Source: an uncultured Alphaproteobacteria bacterium (GTDB taxonomy: Bacteria > Pseudomonadota > Alphaproteobacteria > CALKHQ01). From it: 16,589 bases of DNA. Location of the stretch: NCBI GenBank assembly GCA_937988735.1, contig CALKHQ010000240.1, positions 1 through 16,589 of the forward strand, read 5' to 3'. The notes under the pieces are model-generated. The model saw nothing but the letters and a program-made list of their open reading frames with translations, ran no database searches and was not told the DNA's origin. Shown here one piece after another: positions 5,726 to 13,249 of this stretch; position 1 is the stretch's first letter; the number at the start of each line of letters is the position of its first letter. The translations under genes and the position numbers were made by a program.

Positions 5726-7809
5726 GGGCGCAGTTCCTCCAGACAGGCCGATCCCGGCGCAACCCCGCTGATCAGGAGCCGCTCGCGGGCGCGGGTGCAG
5801 GCGACGTAGAACAGCTGGCGTTCGGTGGCGTGGACGTCATCGAGATCGGCCGCGGCTCCGACCGTCTCGATCCGTGCGCGCAGCGGCACCACGTCGCGGT
5901 CGCAAGCCATCACCGCCACTGCCTTGAACTCGAGGCCCTTGGCGAGGTGCATCGGGCCGACCGAGGCGCGGTCCGGCCCCGGCGTCGCCGTCTCGCTGAG
6001 GTCGGCCGCGGCGAGGCCGGCCGCTTCCAGCGCGCGGCGCGCCCGCGGGAGCTGCTCCGCCGAGCGGACGAACACGCCGATCTCCTCCGGCCGCACCGCC
6101 GGCGCGAGCGCGCGGAGCCAGGCGGCGACGGCGGCGATCTCGGCCTCGACATCGGCAGCGACCACGATCTCGGGCGGCGGGCCGCTGAAGCTGGACACCG
6201 TGCGGGCGCGCACCTCCTCGAAGCCGTCGGCGTCGCGCAGCACCGGCGGCAGCAGCCGGTCGGCCGTTCGCCGGATCTGGTGCGAGGTGCGGTAATTGAT
6301 GGGAAGCGCGTAGCTGCGGCCGCGGATATCGACGCCCAGGGCGGCCCAGGAGAAGGGCTGGCGGAAGATGCGCTGGCCGAGGTCGCCGGCGAAGAACAGG
6401 CTGTCGGGCCGGGTGCGGCCGAGGGCGGCGAGGAAACGGAGGTCGGCGATGCCGAGATCCTGCGCCTCGTCGACGACGATGAAGGCGAAGGGCGACGGCG
6501 CGGCGGCATAATGAACGGTGAGCCGGCCGAACATGCCGCCCGACGTCACCAGGCCGCGCGCGTCGAGCTCCGCCAGCACCGGCTCGAACACCCGCCACAG
6601 CCGCTCGCGCCGGGCGATGTCGGGCGGGCCGCCGGCGCCCGGCTGCACTGCATCGCGGAAATCCGGCCAGCTCCGGAGCTGGAAGGCATCGACCAGCCCG
6701 TCCCACACGTCCATCACCTCGGCAAAGGCGAGGTCCGGGTCGCCGGCGCGTGCGATCGCGCCGGCCAGCAGTTCCCGCTGCAGGGCCCCGGACGCGAGCT
6801 GCGGCGGGCCGAACAGCCCGGTGTAGAGGTCGCGGGCGACGTCGCCGAGGGCGCGGGCGGTGATGCGGCTGCGGACATCGGGCTCGTTGCCGGCGAGCCG
6901 GTCGAGCATGACCGCCGAAGCATCGGCGAGCGTGCGCCAGAAGGTGGTGACCAGCACCCGCGCCTCCGGATGCCGCCGGGCGAGATGGACGGCCCGGTGG
7001 AGGCAGACAACCGTCTTGCCGGTGCCGGCCGAGCCGTGGATGCGCACCGGCCCGTCATATTCCCCCTCCACCACCTTCTGCTGGGTCGGGTGCAGGAAGA
7101 TCGCCCACTTCTCCCACGGCCACTCCAGCGCGCGTTCGAGCGCCCGGGCATCGGCAAGGGTGCGGAAGCGCCGGCGGGCATCGGCATGGTCGAACGGATC
7201 GTCGCCGGGGGCGCCAGCCGCGGCCACCTCCGGCACGCCGCCGGTGGCGAGTTCCACCAGCGCCTCGGCCGCCTCCTGCGGCAGGTGCCGCACGAGTTCC
7301 AGCAGCGTGTCCTCGGTGGCGGCGCGCACGTCGGGCAGCCACTCCTCGGGCACGCCATAGCGCAGCAGCTCCGAATCGGGGACGGTGGCGAACAGCGGCG
7401 GCGCGTCGGTCCGCGCCGGCTGCGGCGGCGCGATCTCCTCCACCAGCCGCTCGCGAACCTCGACCACCTGCGCCGCGCCCGTCGTCGGATGGCGCTCGAT
7501 CTTCCGGTTCTCCGCCCAGCGATAGGCGTCGTCATGGTGCCCCGCATAGCAGAGCAGCAGCCCGCCGCCGGTGCGGTGCACGATGATGCGCAGATCGAGC
7601 GTGACCTTCACCGACCAGAAGTTGGGGTCGCGGCTGTGCTCGACCCGGTGGAAGCGGAGCCGCGGATCGGCCGGGTCGAGCTGCAGGTCGAAGGCGGTGG
7701 TCTTCACCGCCTTCTGCTCCTGCGCCGTCAGCCGGGCGAGGCTGTCAATGAAGCTGTCGGCAATCCGGAATTCCACAGCGCGGACCAGCGTTCGTTGCAC
7801 GCCTATCAT
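5722..7809 (-). CDS. UvrD-like superfamily 1 DNA helicase with RelE/ParE-like N-terminal domain
   Basis: An ATP-dependent SF1A helicase of about 695 residues. Starting from the ATG at 7809, a Q-motif-like segment (LHPTQQKVVEGEYDG) precedes Walker A GSAGTGKT (about 259-266). Walker B VVDEAQD follows at about 445-451, then GDLGQRIF, INYRT, the HLAKGLEFKAVAV block and the YVACTRARERLLISG end, so the ATPase is complete. Before the helicase, about residues 15-105 form a small alpha/beta domain resembling RelE/ParE toxins (FRIADSFIDSLARL, FWSVKVTLDLRIIVH, CYAGHHDDAYRWAENRK). The start is uncertain: GTG at 7845 (707 residues), ATG at 7809, or GTG at 7776 directly before EFRIADS; none has a strong Shine-Dalgarno. 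It is upstream in an operon with cutC (GTGA overlap) and divergent from tctC. DNA or RNA processing is certain in outline, the pathway is unknown. Confidence 0.88.
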   Translation of the reverse strand: MIGVQRTLVRAVEFRIADSFIDSLARLTAQEQKAVKTTAFDLQLDPADPRLRFHRVEHSRDPNFWSVKVTLDLRIIVHRTGGGLLLCYAGHHDDAYRWAENRKIERHPTTGAAQVVEVRERLVEEIAPPQPARTDAPPLFATVPDSELLRYGVPEEWLPDVRAATEDTLLELVRHLPQEAAEALVELATGGVPEVAAAGAPGDDPFDHADARRRFRTLADARALERALEWPWEKWAIFLHPTQQKVVEGEYDGPVRIHGSAGTGKTVVCLHRAVHLARRHPEARVLVTTFWRTLADASAVMLDRLAGNEPDVRSRITARALGDVARDLYTGLFGPPQLASGALQRELLAGAIARAGDPDLAFAEVMDVWDGLVDAFQLRSWPDFRDAVQPGAGGPPDIARRERLWRVFEPVLAELDARGLVTSGGMFGRLTVHYAAAPSPFAFIVVDEAQDLGIADLRFLAALGRTRPDSLFFAGDLGQRIFRQPFSWAALGVDIRGRSYALPINYRTSHQIRRTADRLLPPVLRDADGFEEVRARTVSSFSGPPPEIVVAADVEAEIAAVAAWLRALAPAVRPEEIGVFVRSAEQLPRARRALEAAGLAAADLSETATPGPDRASVGPMHLAKGLEFKAVAVMACDRDVVPLRARIETVGAAADLDDVHATERQLFYVACTRARERLLISGVAPGSACLEELRP

Positions 7810-7947
7810 TAGCGGAGGCGCGCCGAAGGAGCCACCGGGCCGCACCGCCCCGCTTGCGGGCGGCCGCCTTGCCTCCCGCTACCGTTGCGCGCACACTTCC
7901 GTGCCCGGGGCGGACAACCGCCGGCGGCATCGCGAGGAGGAGACGAG

Positions 7948-8898
7948 ATGAAGCACGTCATCATGGCGACGGCTGCGGCCTGCGCCCTAGCCTGGGCATC
8001 GCAGGCAGCCGCGGCCGACTATACCATCATGGCCCCCGCGGCGCCGGGTGGCGGCTGGGACCAGACCGCCCGCTCGATGCAGGAGGTACTGCTGGCGGAG
8101 GGGATCGCCGAGGACGTGCAGGTGGTGAACGTCCCCGGCGCAGGCGGCACCATCGGCCTCGCCCAGTTCGTCAACGAGGCGGCCGGCGACCCCAGCCGCC
8201 TGATCGTCGGCGGCTATGTCATGGTCGGCGCCATCCTGACCAACGCCTCTCCCGTCACCCTCGACGACGTCACGCCGATCGCGCGGCTGACCGGCGAGTA
8301 TGAGGTGATCGTGGTGCCGGCCGAGTCGGAGCTGCAGACGCTCGCCGATCTCGTGGCGGCGCTGCAGGCGGACCCGGGCGCGGTGTCCTGGGCCGGCGGG
8401 TCGGCCGGCGGCACCGACCACATCACCGCCGGCCTGTTCGCCAAGGCCGCCGGCGTGGACCCGACCCTGGTCAACTACATCGCCTACTCCGGTGGCGGCG
8501 AGGCGCTGGCGGCGATCCTGGGCGGCCAGGTCACCGTGGGCATCTCGGGCTACGGCGAGTTCCAGTCCCAGGTCGAGGCGGGCCAGCTGCGGGTTCTGGG
8601 CGTGTCGAGCGACGAGCGGCTGGAGATCGTGGACGCGCCGACGTTCCGCGAGGGCGGCGTGGACGTCGTGGTGCAGAACTGGCGGATGGTGGCGGCCGCG
8701 CCCGACCTGAGCGCGGAGCAGGTCGCGGCAATCACCGCGGACATCGAGGCAATGGCGCAATCGGAGAGCTGGCAGCAGGTGCTGGCAAACAAGGGCTGGC
8801 AGGACACCTACCTCGCCGGCGACGCCTTTGCCGAGCAGCTTCGCGTCGAGATCGAGGCCACCGAAGCCATCCTGCGGGACGTCGGTCTGGTCGAGTGA
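7948..8898 (+). CDS. tctC: Tripartite tricarboxylate transporter substrate-binding protein (TctC/Bug family)
   Basis: A 316-residue periplasmic solute-binding protein. It captures a carboxylated substrate and delivers it to the TctA-TctB membrane complex. Residues 1-23 form a Sec signal peptide (MKHVIMATAAACALAWASQA, Ala-rich cleavage site before DYTIM). The mature N-terminus APAAPGGGWDQTARSMQ is typical of the family, as are VPGAGGTIGLAQF (about 73-85) and the ILGGQVTVGISGYGEF strand. I chose the ATG at 7948 because it follows an AGGAGG site (7935-7940) and starts the signal peptide; an earlier in-frame ATG at 7885 adds 21 residues and has neither. It is the first gene of tctCBA, and its stop overlaps the tctB GTG. 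No TctDE-type sensor pair is encoded here. The substrate cannot be read from the sequence; citrate-like acids are usual. Confidence 0.92.
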   Translation: MKHVIMATAAACALAWASQAAAADYTIMAPAAPGGGWDQTARSMQEVLLAEGIAEDVQVVNVPGAGGTIGLAQFVNEAAGDPSRLIVGGYVMVGAILTNASPVTLDDVTPIARLTGEYEVIVVPAESELQTLADLVAALQADPGAVSWAGGSAGGTDHITAGLFAKAAGVDPTLVNYIAYSGGGEALAAILGGQVTVGISGYGEFQSQVEAGQLRVLGVSSDERLEIVDAPTFREGGVDVVVQNWRMVAAAPDLSAEQVAAITADIEAMAQSESWQQVLANKGWQDTYLAGDAFAEQLRVEIEATEAILRDVGLVE

Positions 8899-9419
8899 CG
8901 GCGGCCGACGAGGACGCAGCCGGCTCCCGGGCGGGGGCCGGCCCCGACAGCGCCACGCCGCGGCGCCCTGACTGGTCGGCGATGGCGATCGCCGTGATCC
9001 TGCTGGGGATCGCGGCGCTGGTGGCGTGGGACGCCTGGACGCTCAAGCTCTCGCCGACCTACGCCCGCGTCGGGCCGGCGACCGCACCCTACGTCGTTGC
9101 CGCGCTGCTGGCGGCGCTGGCCGTCGGCACCGCAGTCATGGCGGTGCGCGGCGGCTTTCCCGCCCGCGAGCATGCCGAGGTTTCGCCGATCCTGTGGATC
9201 GCCGGGGGGCTGGCGGTGCAGATGCTGGTGCTGGGCACCGCCGGCTTTTCGATCGCGACCGGCCTGATGTTCGCCGCCGCCGCCCGCGGCTTCGGGCAGC
9301 GGCCGCTGTGGCTGTCGTTCCTCATCGGCACCGGAATCGCCTTCGTGGCCTGGGTGGTGTTCGCCATGGGGCTCCGGCTGTCGCTGCCGGCCGGGCCGCT
9401 GGAGCGGCTGCTGTTCTGA
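8895..9419 (+). CDS. tctB: Tripartite tricarboxylate transporter small membrane subunit (TctB)
   Basis: A 174-residue integral membrane protein, the small permease subunit of the TTT family. After a polar, Asp/Ala/Gly-rich N-terminus (about 1-27) there are hydrophobic segments at about 28-48 (AMAIAVILLGIAALVAWDAW), 65-85, 97-130 (probably two helices) and 137-160. The segment after helix 1, with LSPTYARVGPATAPYVVAA, is characteristic of TctB. The start is a GTG whose last two bases begin the tctC stop (GTGA), with little Shine-Dalgarno, so translation is probably coupled to tctC. Its own stop overlaps the tctA ATG by one base. Sequence conservation is low in this subunit; the assignment rests on topology and on its position between tctC and tctA. 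Confidence 0.9.
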   Translation: MTAADEDAAGSRAGAGPDSATPRRPDWSAMAIAVILLGIAALVAWDAWTLKLSPTYARVGPATAPYVVAALLAALAVGTAVMAVRGGFPAREHAEVSPILWIAGGLAVQMLVLGTAGFSIATGLMFAAAARGFGQRPLWLSFLIGTGIAFVAWVVFAMGLRLSLPAGPLERLLF

Positions 9420-10936
9420 TGGAGACGTTCGCGCTTCTCGCCCAGGGCCTGCTGGTTGCGCTCGAGCCGGTCAACCTTCTCTACGCGCTGGTGGGGGTGA
9501 CGCTCGGCACCGCGGTCGGCGTGCTGCCGGGGATCGGCCCGGCGCTGACCGTCGCCCTGCTGCTGCCGGTCACCTACAAGCTCGACCCCGGCGGGTCACT
9601 GATCATGTTCGCCGGCATCTACTACGGCGGCATGTACGGCGGCTCGACCACCTCGATCCTGCTGAACACGCCGGGCGAGAGCGCGTCGATCATCACCGCC
9701 GTGGAGGGGAACAAGATGGCGCGCGCAGGCCGCGGCGGGCCTGCGCTCGCTACCGCCGCCATCGGCTCCTTCGTCGCCGGGCTGCTGGCGACGCTCGCCC
9801 TCGCGCTGGTCGCGCCCTGGGTGGTGCGCTTCGCGCTGTCCCTCGGCCCGGCCGACTATTTCGCACTGATGGTGCTCGCCTTCACCACCGTCTCCGCCGC
9901 CTTCGGCAGCTCCACCCTCCGCGGTCTCACCTCGCTCGCGATCGGGCTGGCGCTAGGGCTGGTCGGCATTGACCTGCAGACCGGACAGGCGCGCCTCAGC
10001 TTCGGCGTGCCGTGGCTGCTCGACGGCATCGAGGTGACGACGCTCGCGGTCGCGCTGTTCGCGGTCGGCGAGACGCTGACGGTGGCGTCCCGCCAGTCGC
10101 GCCTGCCCGACAGGGTCGAGGCGGTGAAGGGATCGGTAGCGATGACGCGGGAGGACTGGCGGCGGTCGTGGAAGCCGTGGCTGCGCGGCACCGCCATCGG
10201 CTTCCCGATCGGAGCCATGCCGGCCGGCGGCGCCGACGTGGCGAGTTTCCTGTCCTATTCCACCGAGAAGCTGCTGGCGAAGCGCCCGGAGGAGTTCGGC
10301 CACGGCGCGATCGAGGGCGTGGCCGGGCCGGAGGCGGCGAACAACGCCTCCGCCGCCGGCACGCTGGTGCCGCTTCTCACGCTCGGGCTGCCGACCACGG
10401 CCACCGCGGCGATCATGCTGGCGGGCTTCCAGCAGTACGGCCTCCGGCCCGGGCCGCTGCTGTTCGCCAGCAACCCCGAGCTGGTCTGGGGCCTGATCGC
10501 GAGCCTGCTGGTTGCCAACCTGATGCTGCTGGTGCTCAACCTGCCGCTGATCGGGCTGTGGGTGAAGCTGCTGACCATCCCGCGGCCCTGGCTCTACGCC
10601 GGCATCCTGCTGTTTGCGACGCTGGGCACCATCGGCGCCAACCCGTCGGTGTTCGAGCTCGGCCTGCTGCTCGCCTTCGGCCTGCTCGGCTACGGCCTCC
10701 GGCGGTTCGACTACCCAATCGCGCCGGTGGTGGTCGGCCTGATCCTGGGGCCGCTGGCGGAACAGGAGCTGCGACGCGCGCTGGGCATCGCCCAGGGCGA
10801 TCCGACGATCCTGGTGTCGTCGCCGGCCGCGATCGTGCTGCTGGCGCTGGCGGCGATCGCCCTCGTTGTGCCGCCCCTGCTGCGGCTGCGCGGGCGCGGC
10901 CGCCTGCTGACGCGGCTCGCAACGCACGAGGACTGA
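9419..10936 (+). CDS. tctA: Tripartite tricarboxylate transporter large permease (TctA)
   Basis: A 505-residue inner-membrane protein, the large permease subunit of the TTT system, driven by an ion gradient. It has about a dozen hydrophobic segments. The family signatures are clear: GVLPGIGPALTVALLLPVTY (about 32-51), IYYGGMYGGSTTSILLNTPG (about 62-81), the GAMPAGGADVASFLSYSTEK loop, and the second LGLPTTATAAIML block that mirrors the first half. The start is the ATG at 9419, in a TGATG overlap with tctB; the open frame extends further upstream but that part is tctB in another frame. The length is usual for the family. It closes the tctCBA unit; the next gene begins about 100 bases later with its own probable promoter. 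Confidence 0.95.
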   Translation: METFALLAQGLLVALEPVNLLYALVGVTLGTAVGVLPGIGPALTVALLLPVTYKLDPGGSLIMFAGIYYGGMYGGSTTSILLNTPGESASIITAVEGNKMARAGRGGPALATAAIGSFVAGLLATLALALVAPWVVRFALSLGPADYFALMVLAFTTVSAAFGSSTLRGLTSLAIGLALGLVGIDLQTGQARLSFGVPWLLDGIEVTTLAVALFAVGETLTVASRQSRLPDRVEAVKGSVAMTREDWRRSWKPWLRGTAIGFPIGAMPAGGADVASFLSYSTEKLLAKRPEEFGHGAIEGVAGPEAANNASAAGTLVPLLTLGLPTTATAAIMLAGFQQYGLRPGPLLFASNPELVWGLIASLLVANLMLLVLNLPLIGLWVKLLTIPRPWLYAGILLFATLGTIGANPSVFELGLLLAFGLLGYGLRRFDYPIAPVVVGLILGPLAEQELRRALGIAQGDPTILVSSPAAIVLLALAAIALVVPPLLRLRGRGRLLTRLATHED

Positions 10937-10954
10937 CCGGGCACCCGCAGCCAG

Positions 10955-10982
10955 TAGCCTGCCGCCCCGGCGGACCTATACT
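10955..10982 (+). promoter_or_regulatory. Candidate promoter for the 87-residue gene and DUF3775
   Basis: TATACT (10977-10982) matches the -10 consensus at 5 of 6 positions. TAGCCT (10955-10960), 16 bases upstream, is a weak -35 box (3 of 6). The start site would be near 10989, shortly before a hairpin and 46 bases before the ATG at 11035. The two small genes could equally be read through from tctA. Confidence 0.35.
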
Positions 10983-10991
10983 TGCTGACGG

Positions 10992-11018
10992 GCCCGTGGC
11001 GCCTGCGGGCGCCGGGGC
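10992..11018 (+). other. GC-rich hairpin between tctA and the 87-residue gene
   Basis: GGCGCC (10998-11003), loop TGCG, GGCGCC (11008-11013) is extended past a small internal loop by GCCC (10992-10995) with GGGC (11015-11018). There is no U-run, so it is not a standard terminator. It could protect the tct mRNA 3' end or sit at the 5' end of the next transcript, just before the AGGGGA Shine-Dalgarno at 11022-11027. Confidence 0.35.
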
Positions 11019-11034
11019 AGCAGGGGACAGCCCG

Positions 11035-11298
11035 ATGACGACGGAACGGGACCGCCGCCCGCAGGAGCTGGACTACGACGCCGTCGTGCGGACGGTCGGC
11101 ACCATCGCGCCGTGGAAGATGTCCGCGATCCTGTCGCTGGGCGCCACCGTGGCGGACCTGGAGCAGGCGGCGGCCTGGATTTCGGTCGAGACGGACGGCA
11201 GCGGGCTGCGCCACGAGCCCGCCGGCGCGGTGGCGGAAGCCCGGGCGATCGCGATCTACGACATCCTCACCGCGGACAGGCCGGAGACGGAATCGTGA
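11035..11298 (+). CDS. Small hypothetical protein upstream of DUF3775
   Basis: An 87-residue acidic, soluble protein of unknown function. The N-terminus is charged and polar; residues about 14-50 look like two helices separated by a turn (DAVVRTVGTIAPWKMSAIL, then GATVADLEQAAAWIS), and a third helix (about 63-80) ends in AIAIYDILTAD. I recall similar unnamed small proteins in alphaproteobacteria but recognise no domain. The ATG at 11035 follows AGGGGA with an 8-base gap, a good start. Its stop overlaps the GTG of the DUF3775 gene (GTGA), so the two are translated together and may act together. There are no signal peptide, membrane segment or cysteines. It is a real gene by start signals, coupling and codon pattern, but no function is offered. 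Confidence 0.75.
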   Translation: MTTERDRRPQELDYDAVVRTVGTIAPWKMSAILSLGATVADLEQAAAWISVETDGSGLRHEPAGAVAEARAIAIYDILTADRPETES

Positions 11299-11726
11299 GC
11301 GACATGACAGGGAACGGGCCGGGCGAGGTGCTGACCATATCGCCGGAAACGGTGTGCCGGATCGCGATGCGGTCGCGCGAATTCGACGCGAAGGTGGCAG
11401 CGACGGTGGACGACCCCGGCTCCAACGACGCCGACGAGGGCGAGGTGAGGGTGCTCACCGACTATCCCGGCGACGCCACCTACCAGGAGCTGGCAACAGC
11501 GATCAGTGATCTCAACGAGGACGAGCAGCTCGACCTCGTGGCGCTCGCCTGGCTCGGCCGCGGCGACTACACCGACTGGTACGAGGCCCGCGCCCAGGCC
11601 GGGGCGATCACCGACCGGCACCTCCCGGACTACCTCACCGGCATGCCGCTGCTGTCGACCTACCTCGAGGACGCCCTCGCCCAGCTCGGCTTCTCATGCG
11701 CCGACTACGGCGTCGAGGCGACCTGA
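11295..11726 (+). CDS. DUF3775 domain protein
   Basis: A 143-residue protein covered almost entirely by DUF3775, a family without known function that I know mainly from alphaproteobacteria. The recognisable blocks are the N-terminal LTISPETVCRIAMRSREFDAK (residues about 12-32), DDPGSNDAD (about 39-47), and the central LNEDEQLDLVALAWLGRGDY segment. The C-terminal block DYLTGMPLLSTYLEDALAQLG is also present. The GTG at 11295 overlaps the previous stop and has GGAG 9 bases upstream; an ATG three codons later (11304) is the alternative. It is coupled to the 87-residue gene, and its stop is only 5 bases from the stop of the convergent cytochrome-propeller gene. Predicted soluble and helical. Confidence 0.85.
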   Translation: MSDMTGNGPGEVLTISPETVCRIAMRSREFDAKVAATVDDPGSNDADEGEVRVLTDYPGDATYQELATAISDLNEDEQLDLVALAWLGRGDYTDWYEARAQAGAITDRHLPDYLTGMPLLSTYLEDALAQLGFSCADYGVEAT

Positions 11727-11731
11727 CGCGG

Positions 11732-12976
11732 TCAGTTGATCGCCCGCGGCAGCGTCACCAGCATGATCCGGTTGGTGCTGCTCTGGTGGATCAGCAGGTT
11801 GCCGTCCGCCGTCGGCCGCATGTGTCGGACGATGCCGGCGTAGGTGTCGCCCGACGGGATCGGCCAGCTCTGGAAGGTTTCCGCCGCCGGGTCGAAGCGG
11901 ACCAGCGTGTCGGGACGCATGCCCGACTCGTTGTACCAGACGATGCCGTCCACCACCGCGATAGCGTAAGGGTGAGAGCGCGGCCCGCTGGGCGACGGCC
12001 ACTCCCGGACCTCGCCGGTCGCAGGGTCATAGCGCCCGAGGCGGCCCAGGGACGAGTTCACGTACCAGATCGTGCCGTCCGGGGCGATGTCGAGCCGGCG
12101 GACTGTGGTCCTGGGGTCGGGCAGCGCCACCTCGGAGATCGCCATGGTGTCCGGGTCGATGCGGGCGAGGCAGTTGCTGCCGTTGCAGGCGACCCACGGG
12201 GTCCCCTCGGCATCGACCTTGATACCGTAGGGACGCGAGCCCGGCGTCGGCATCGTCGCCAGCCGGATGTCCCCGGTGGCCGGGTCGAGGCGGCCGACCA
12301 TGTTGCTCTGCTGCAGGGTGAACCAGAGGATGCCGTCGGCGTCGAATTCCGCGGTGTGCGGGTCGCGCGCCCCGGGGTCCGGCATCGGGTATTCGGCGAC
12401 CAGCTCACCCGTCGCCGGGTCCAGCCTCCCAATCGTTCCATTGCCGTTGCCCGTGTACCAGATGTGCCCGTCCGGGCCGACGTTGACGCTGTGCGGCCGG
12501 GCGTCCGGCGGCAGCGGAAACTCCTGCATCGTGCCCGTCGCGGGATCCAGCCGGCCGACCAGGCTCGCCCACTGGCCGACCCACCAGATCGCACCGTCTC
12601 CGGCCTGAACCGGGTCGCGGGCGCGCTGGCCGGGCGTCGGCGCCACCCATTCCGTGATCGCGATCTCGAGCTCGCCCTCCACCAGGGTCGGCGCGCGGAC
12701 GTCGTTCGGCGGAAAATGCGTCGCGAGATAGTCCAGAATCCCGGCCTGCAGCTCCGGGCTGGCCGACAGGTCGATCATCGTGGCCGTGATTGCGCGCCAG
12801 TCCTCCACCGTGTACCCGGCGCTGCGGGTGATCTGGCTGGTCTGATGGCAGCCGGTGCACATCGCCGCGACCATGTGGCGCCCCGGCCCCTCGGGGAGGG
12901 CCGACTGGCCATGGGCGGCGAGCGGAACGAGAAGGCCCAGGCACGTCCCGGCGACTGCGCTCGGCACCCCCACCAT
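11732..12976 (-). CDS. Periplasmic fusion of cytochrome c domain and streptogramin lyase (Vgb)-like beta-propeller
   Basis: A 414-residue exported protein. Residues 1-24 are a Sec signal peptide (hydrophobic core GTCLGLLVPLAAHG). Residues about 28-92 form a small cytochrome c domain with one heme-attachment motif CTGCH (40-44) and the usual closing ILDYLATHFPP. From about 105 to the end there are six repeats of a propeller blade, each with a DGxIWW/Y strand and G-R-L-D-P-A-T-G-like turn, as in virginiamycin B lyase. Vgb cleaves streptogramin B, but such blades are also used by many unrelated periplasmic proteins, and the heme suggests electron transfer in an oxidation. The ATG at 12976 follows GGAGGG at a 6-base distance. 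It is transcribed alone, convergent with DUF3775. A name such as 'virginiamycin B lyase' would mislead. The substrate is unknown. Confidence 0.88.
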   Translation of the reverse strand: MVGVPSAVAGTCLGLLVPLAAHGQSALPEGPGRHMVAAMCTGCHQTSQITRSAGYTVEDWRAITATMIDLSASPELQAGILDYLATHFPPNDVRAPTLVEGELEIAITEWVAPTPGQRARDPVQAGDGAIWWVGQWASLVGRLDPATGTMQEFPLPPDARPHSVNVGPDGHIWYTGNGNGTIGRLDPATGELVAEYPMPDPGARDPHTAEFDADGILWFTLQQSNMVGRLDPATGDIRLATMPTPGSRPYGIKVDAEGTPWVACNGSNCLARIDPDTMAISEVALPDPRTTVRRLDIAPDGTIWYVNSSLGRLGRYDPATGEVREWPSPSGPRSHPYAIAVVDGIVWYNESGMRPDTLVRFDPAAETFQSWPIPSGDTYAGIVRHMRPTADGNLLIHQSSTNRIMLVTLPRAIN

Positions 12977-13008
12977 CGCACCCTCCGTCTGCAGCTTCGG
13001 CAGGGGAG

Positions 13009-13038
13009 ATCGTCCTGCCCCGGCGCCCGGCCCGTCAA
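13009..13038 (-). promoter_or_regulatory. Weak candidate promoter for the cytochrome-propeller gene
   Basis: On the minus strand, TTGACG (13038-13033) is followed after 18 bases by GACGAT (13014-13009), a poor -10 box. It lies about 33 bases before the ATG at 12976. The -35 box is good, the -10 box is not. Confidence 0.25.
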
Positions 13039-13055
13039 GCGCGGCGTCCCCCGCC

Positions 13056-13223
13056 TCACCGGGACGTGTGTGCAGGCCGGGCGACCGCAGCGCCTGCGCG
13101 GAAGGCGGGACAGCGGAACCCGTCGTACTTCGGCTCGTACAGCCATTCCTCGCCGGCAGGCAGTACCTCCACCGGTTCGGCCTCCATCGCCCGCAGGTCC
13201 TGCGGGAGGGGAAACCGGAAGGT
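13056..13223 (-). pseudogene. Remnant of ATP-dependent DNA ligase (N-terminus only)
   Basis: Immediately after the SDR gene, one minus-strand frame reads RFPLPQDLRAMEAEPVEVLP, then AGEEWLYEPKYDGFRCPAF, and stops at 13056 (TGA). This is the start of an ATP-dependent DNA ligase (LigD/LigC type): EPKYDGFR is motif I, whose Lys receives AMP. Intact enzymes have about 300 or more residues; here about 13 residues follow motif I before the stop, and no further motifs appear in any frame before the cytochrome gene begins about 80 bases on. The homology starts before the only ATG (13187), with no initiation codon in front of it. After FRAG the next recognisable piece (ALRSPG) may be in another frame, suggesting a frameshift as well as a deletion. 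I infer a decayed gene, once downstream of the SDR gene. Confidence 0.65.
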
Positions 13224-13249
13224 ACGCGACGCAGCGGCCGGAGGCGGGG

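Noticed and set aside
5830..7812. 660-codon open frame on the plus strand
   Set aside because: Antisense to the helicase, whose SF1 motifs are all in order on the other strand; no domain recognisable in the plus-strand product.
7849..7868. Palindromes CCCGC-TT-GCGGG and GGCGGCCGCC between the helicase gene and tctC
   Set aside because: Short, GC-only, with no promoter boxes in register; expected by chance at this base composition.
7885..7947. Longer N-terminus for TctC starting at 7885
   Set aside because: It would place charged residues before the signal peptide and bury the strong AGGAGG Shine-Dalgarno inside the gene.
11732..12976. Antibiotic resistance gene (virginiamycin B lyase)
   Set aside because: Only the propeller blades resemble Vgb; the added cytochrome domain and export signal argue against streptogramin resistance.
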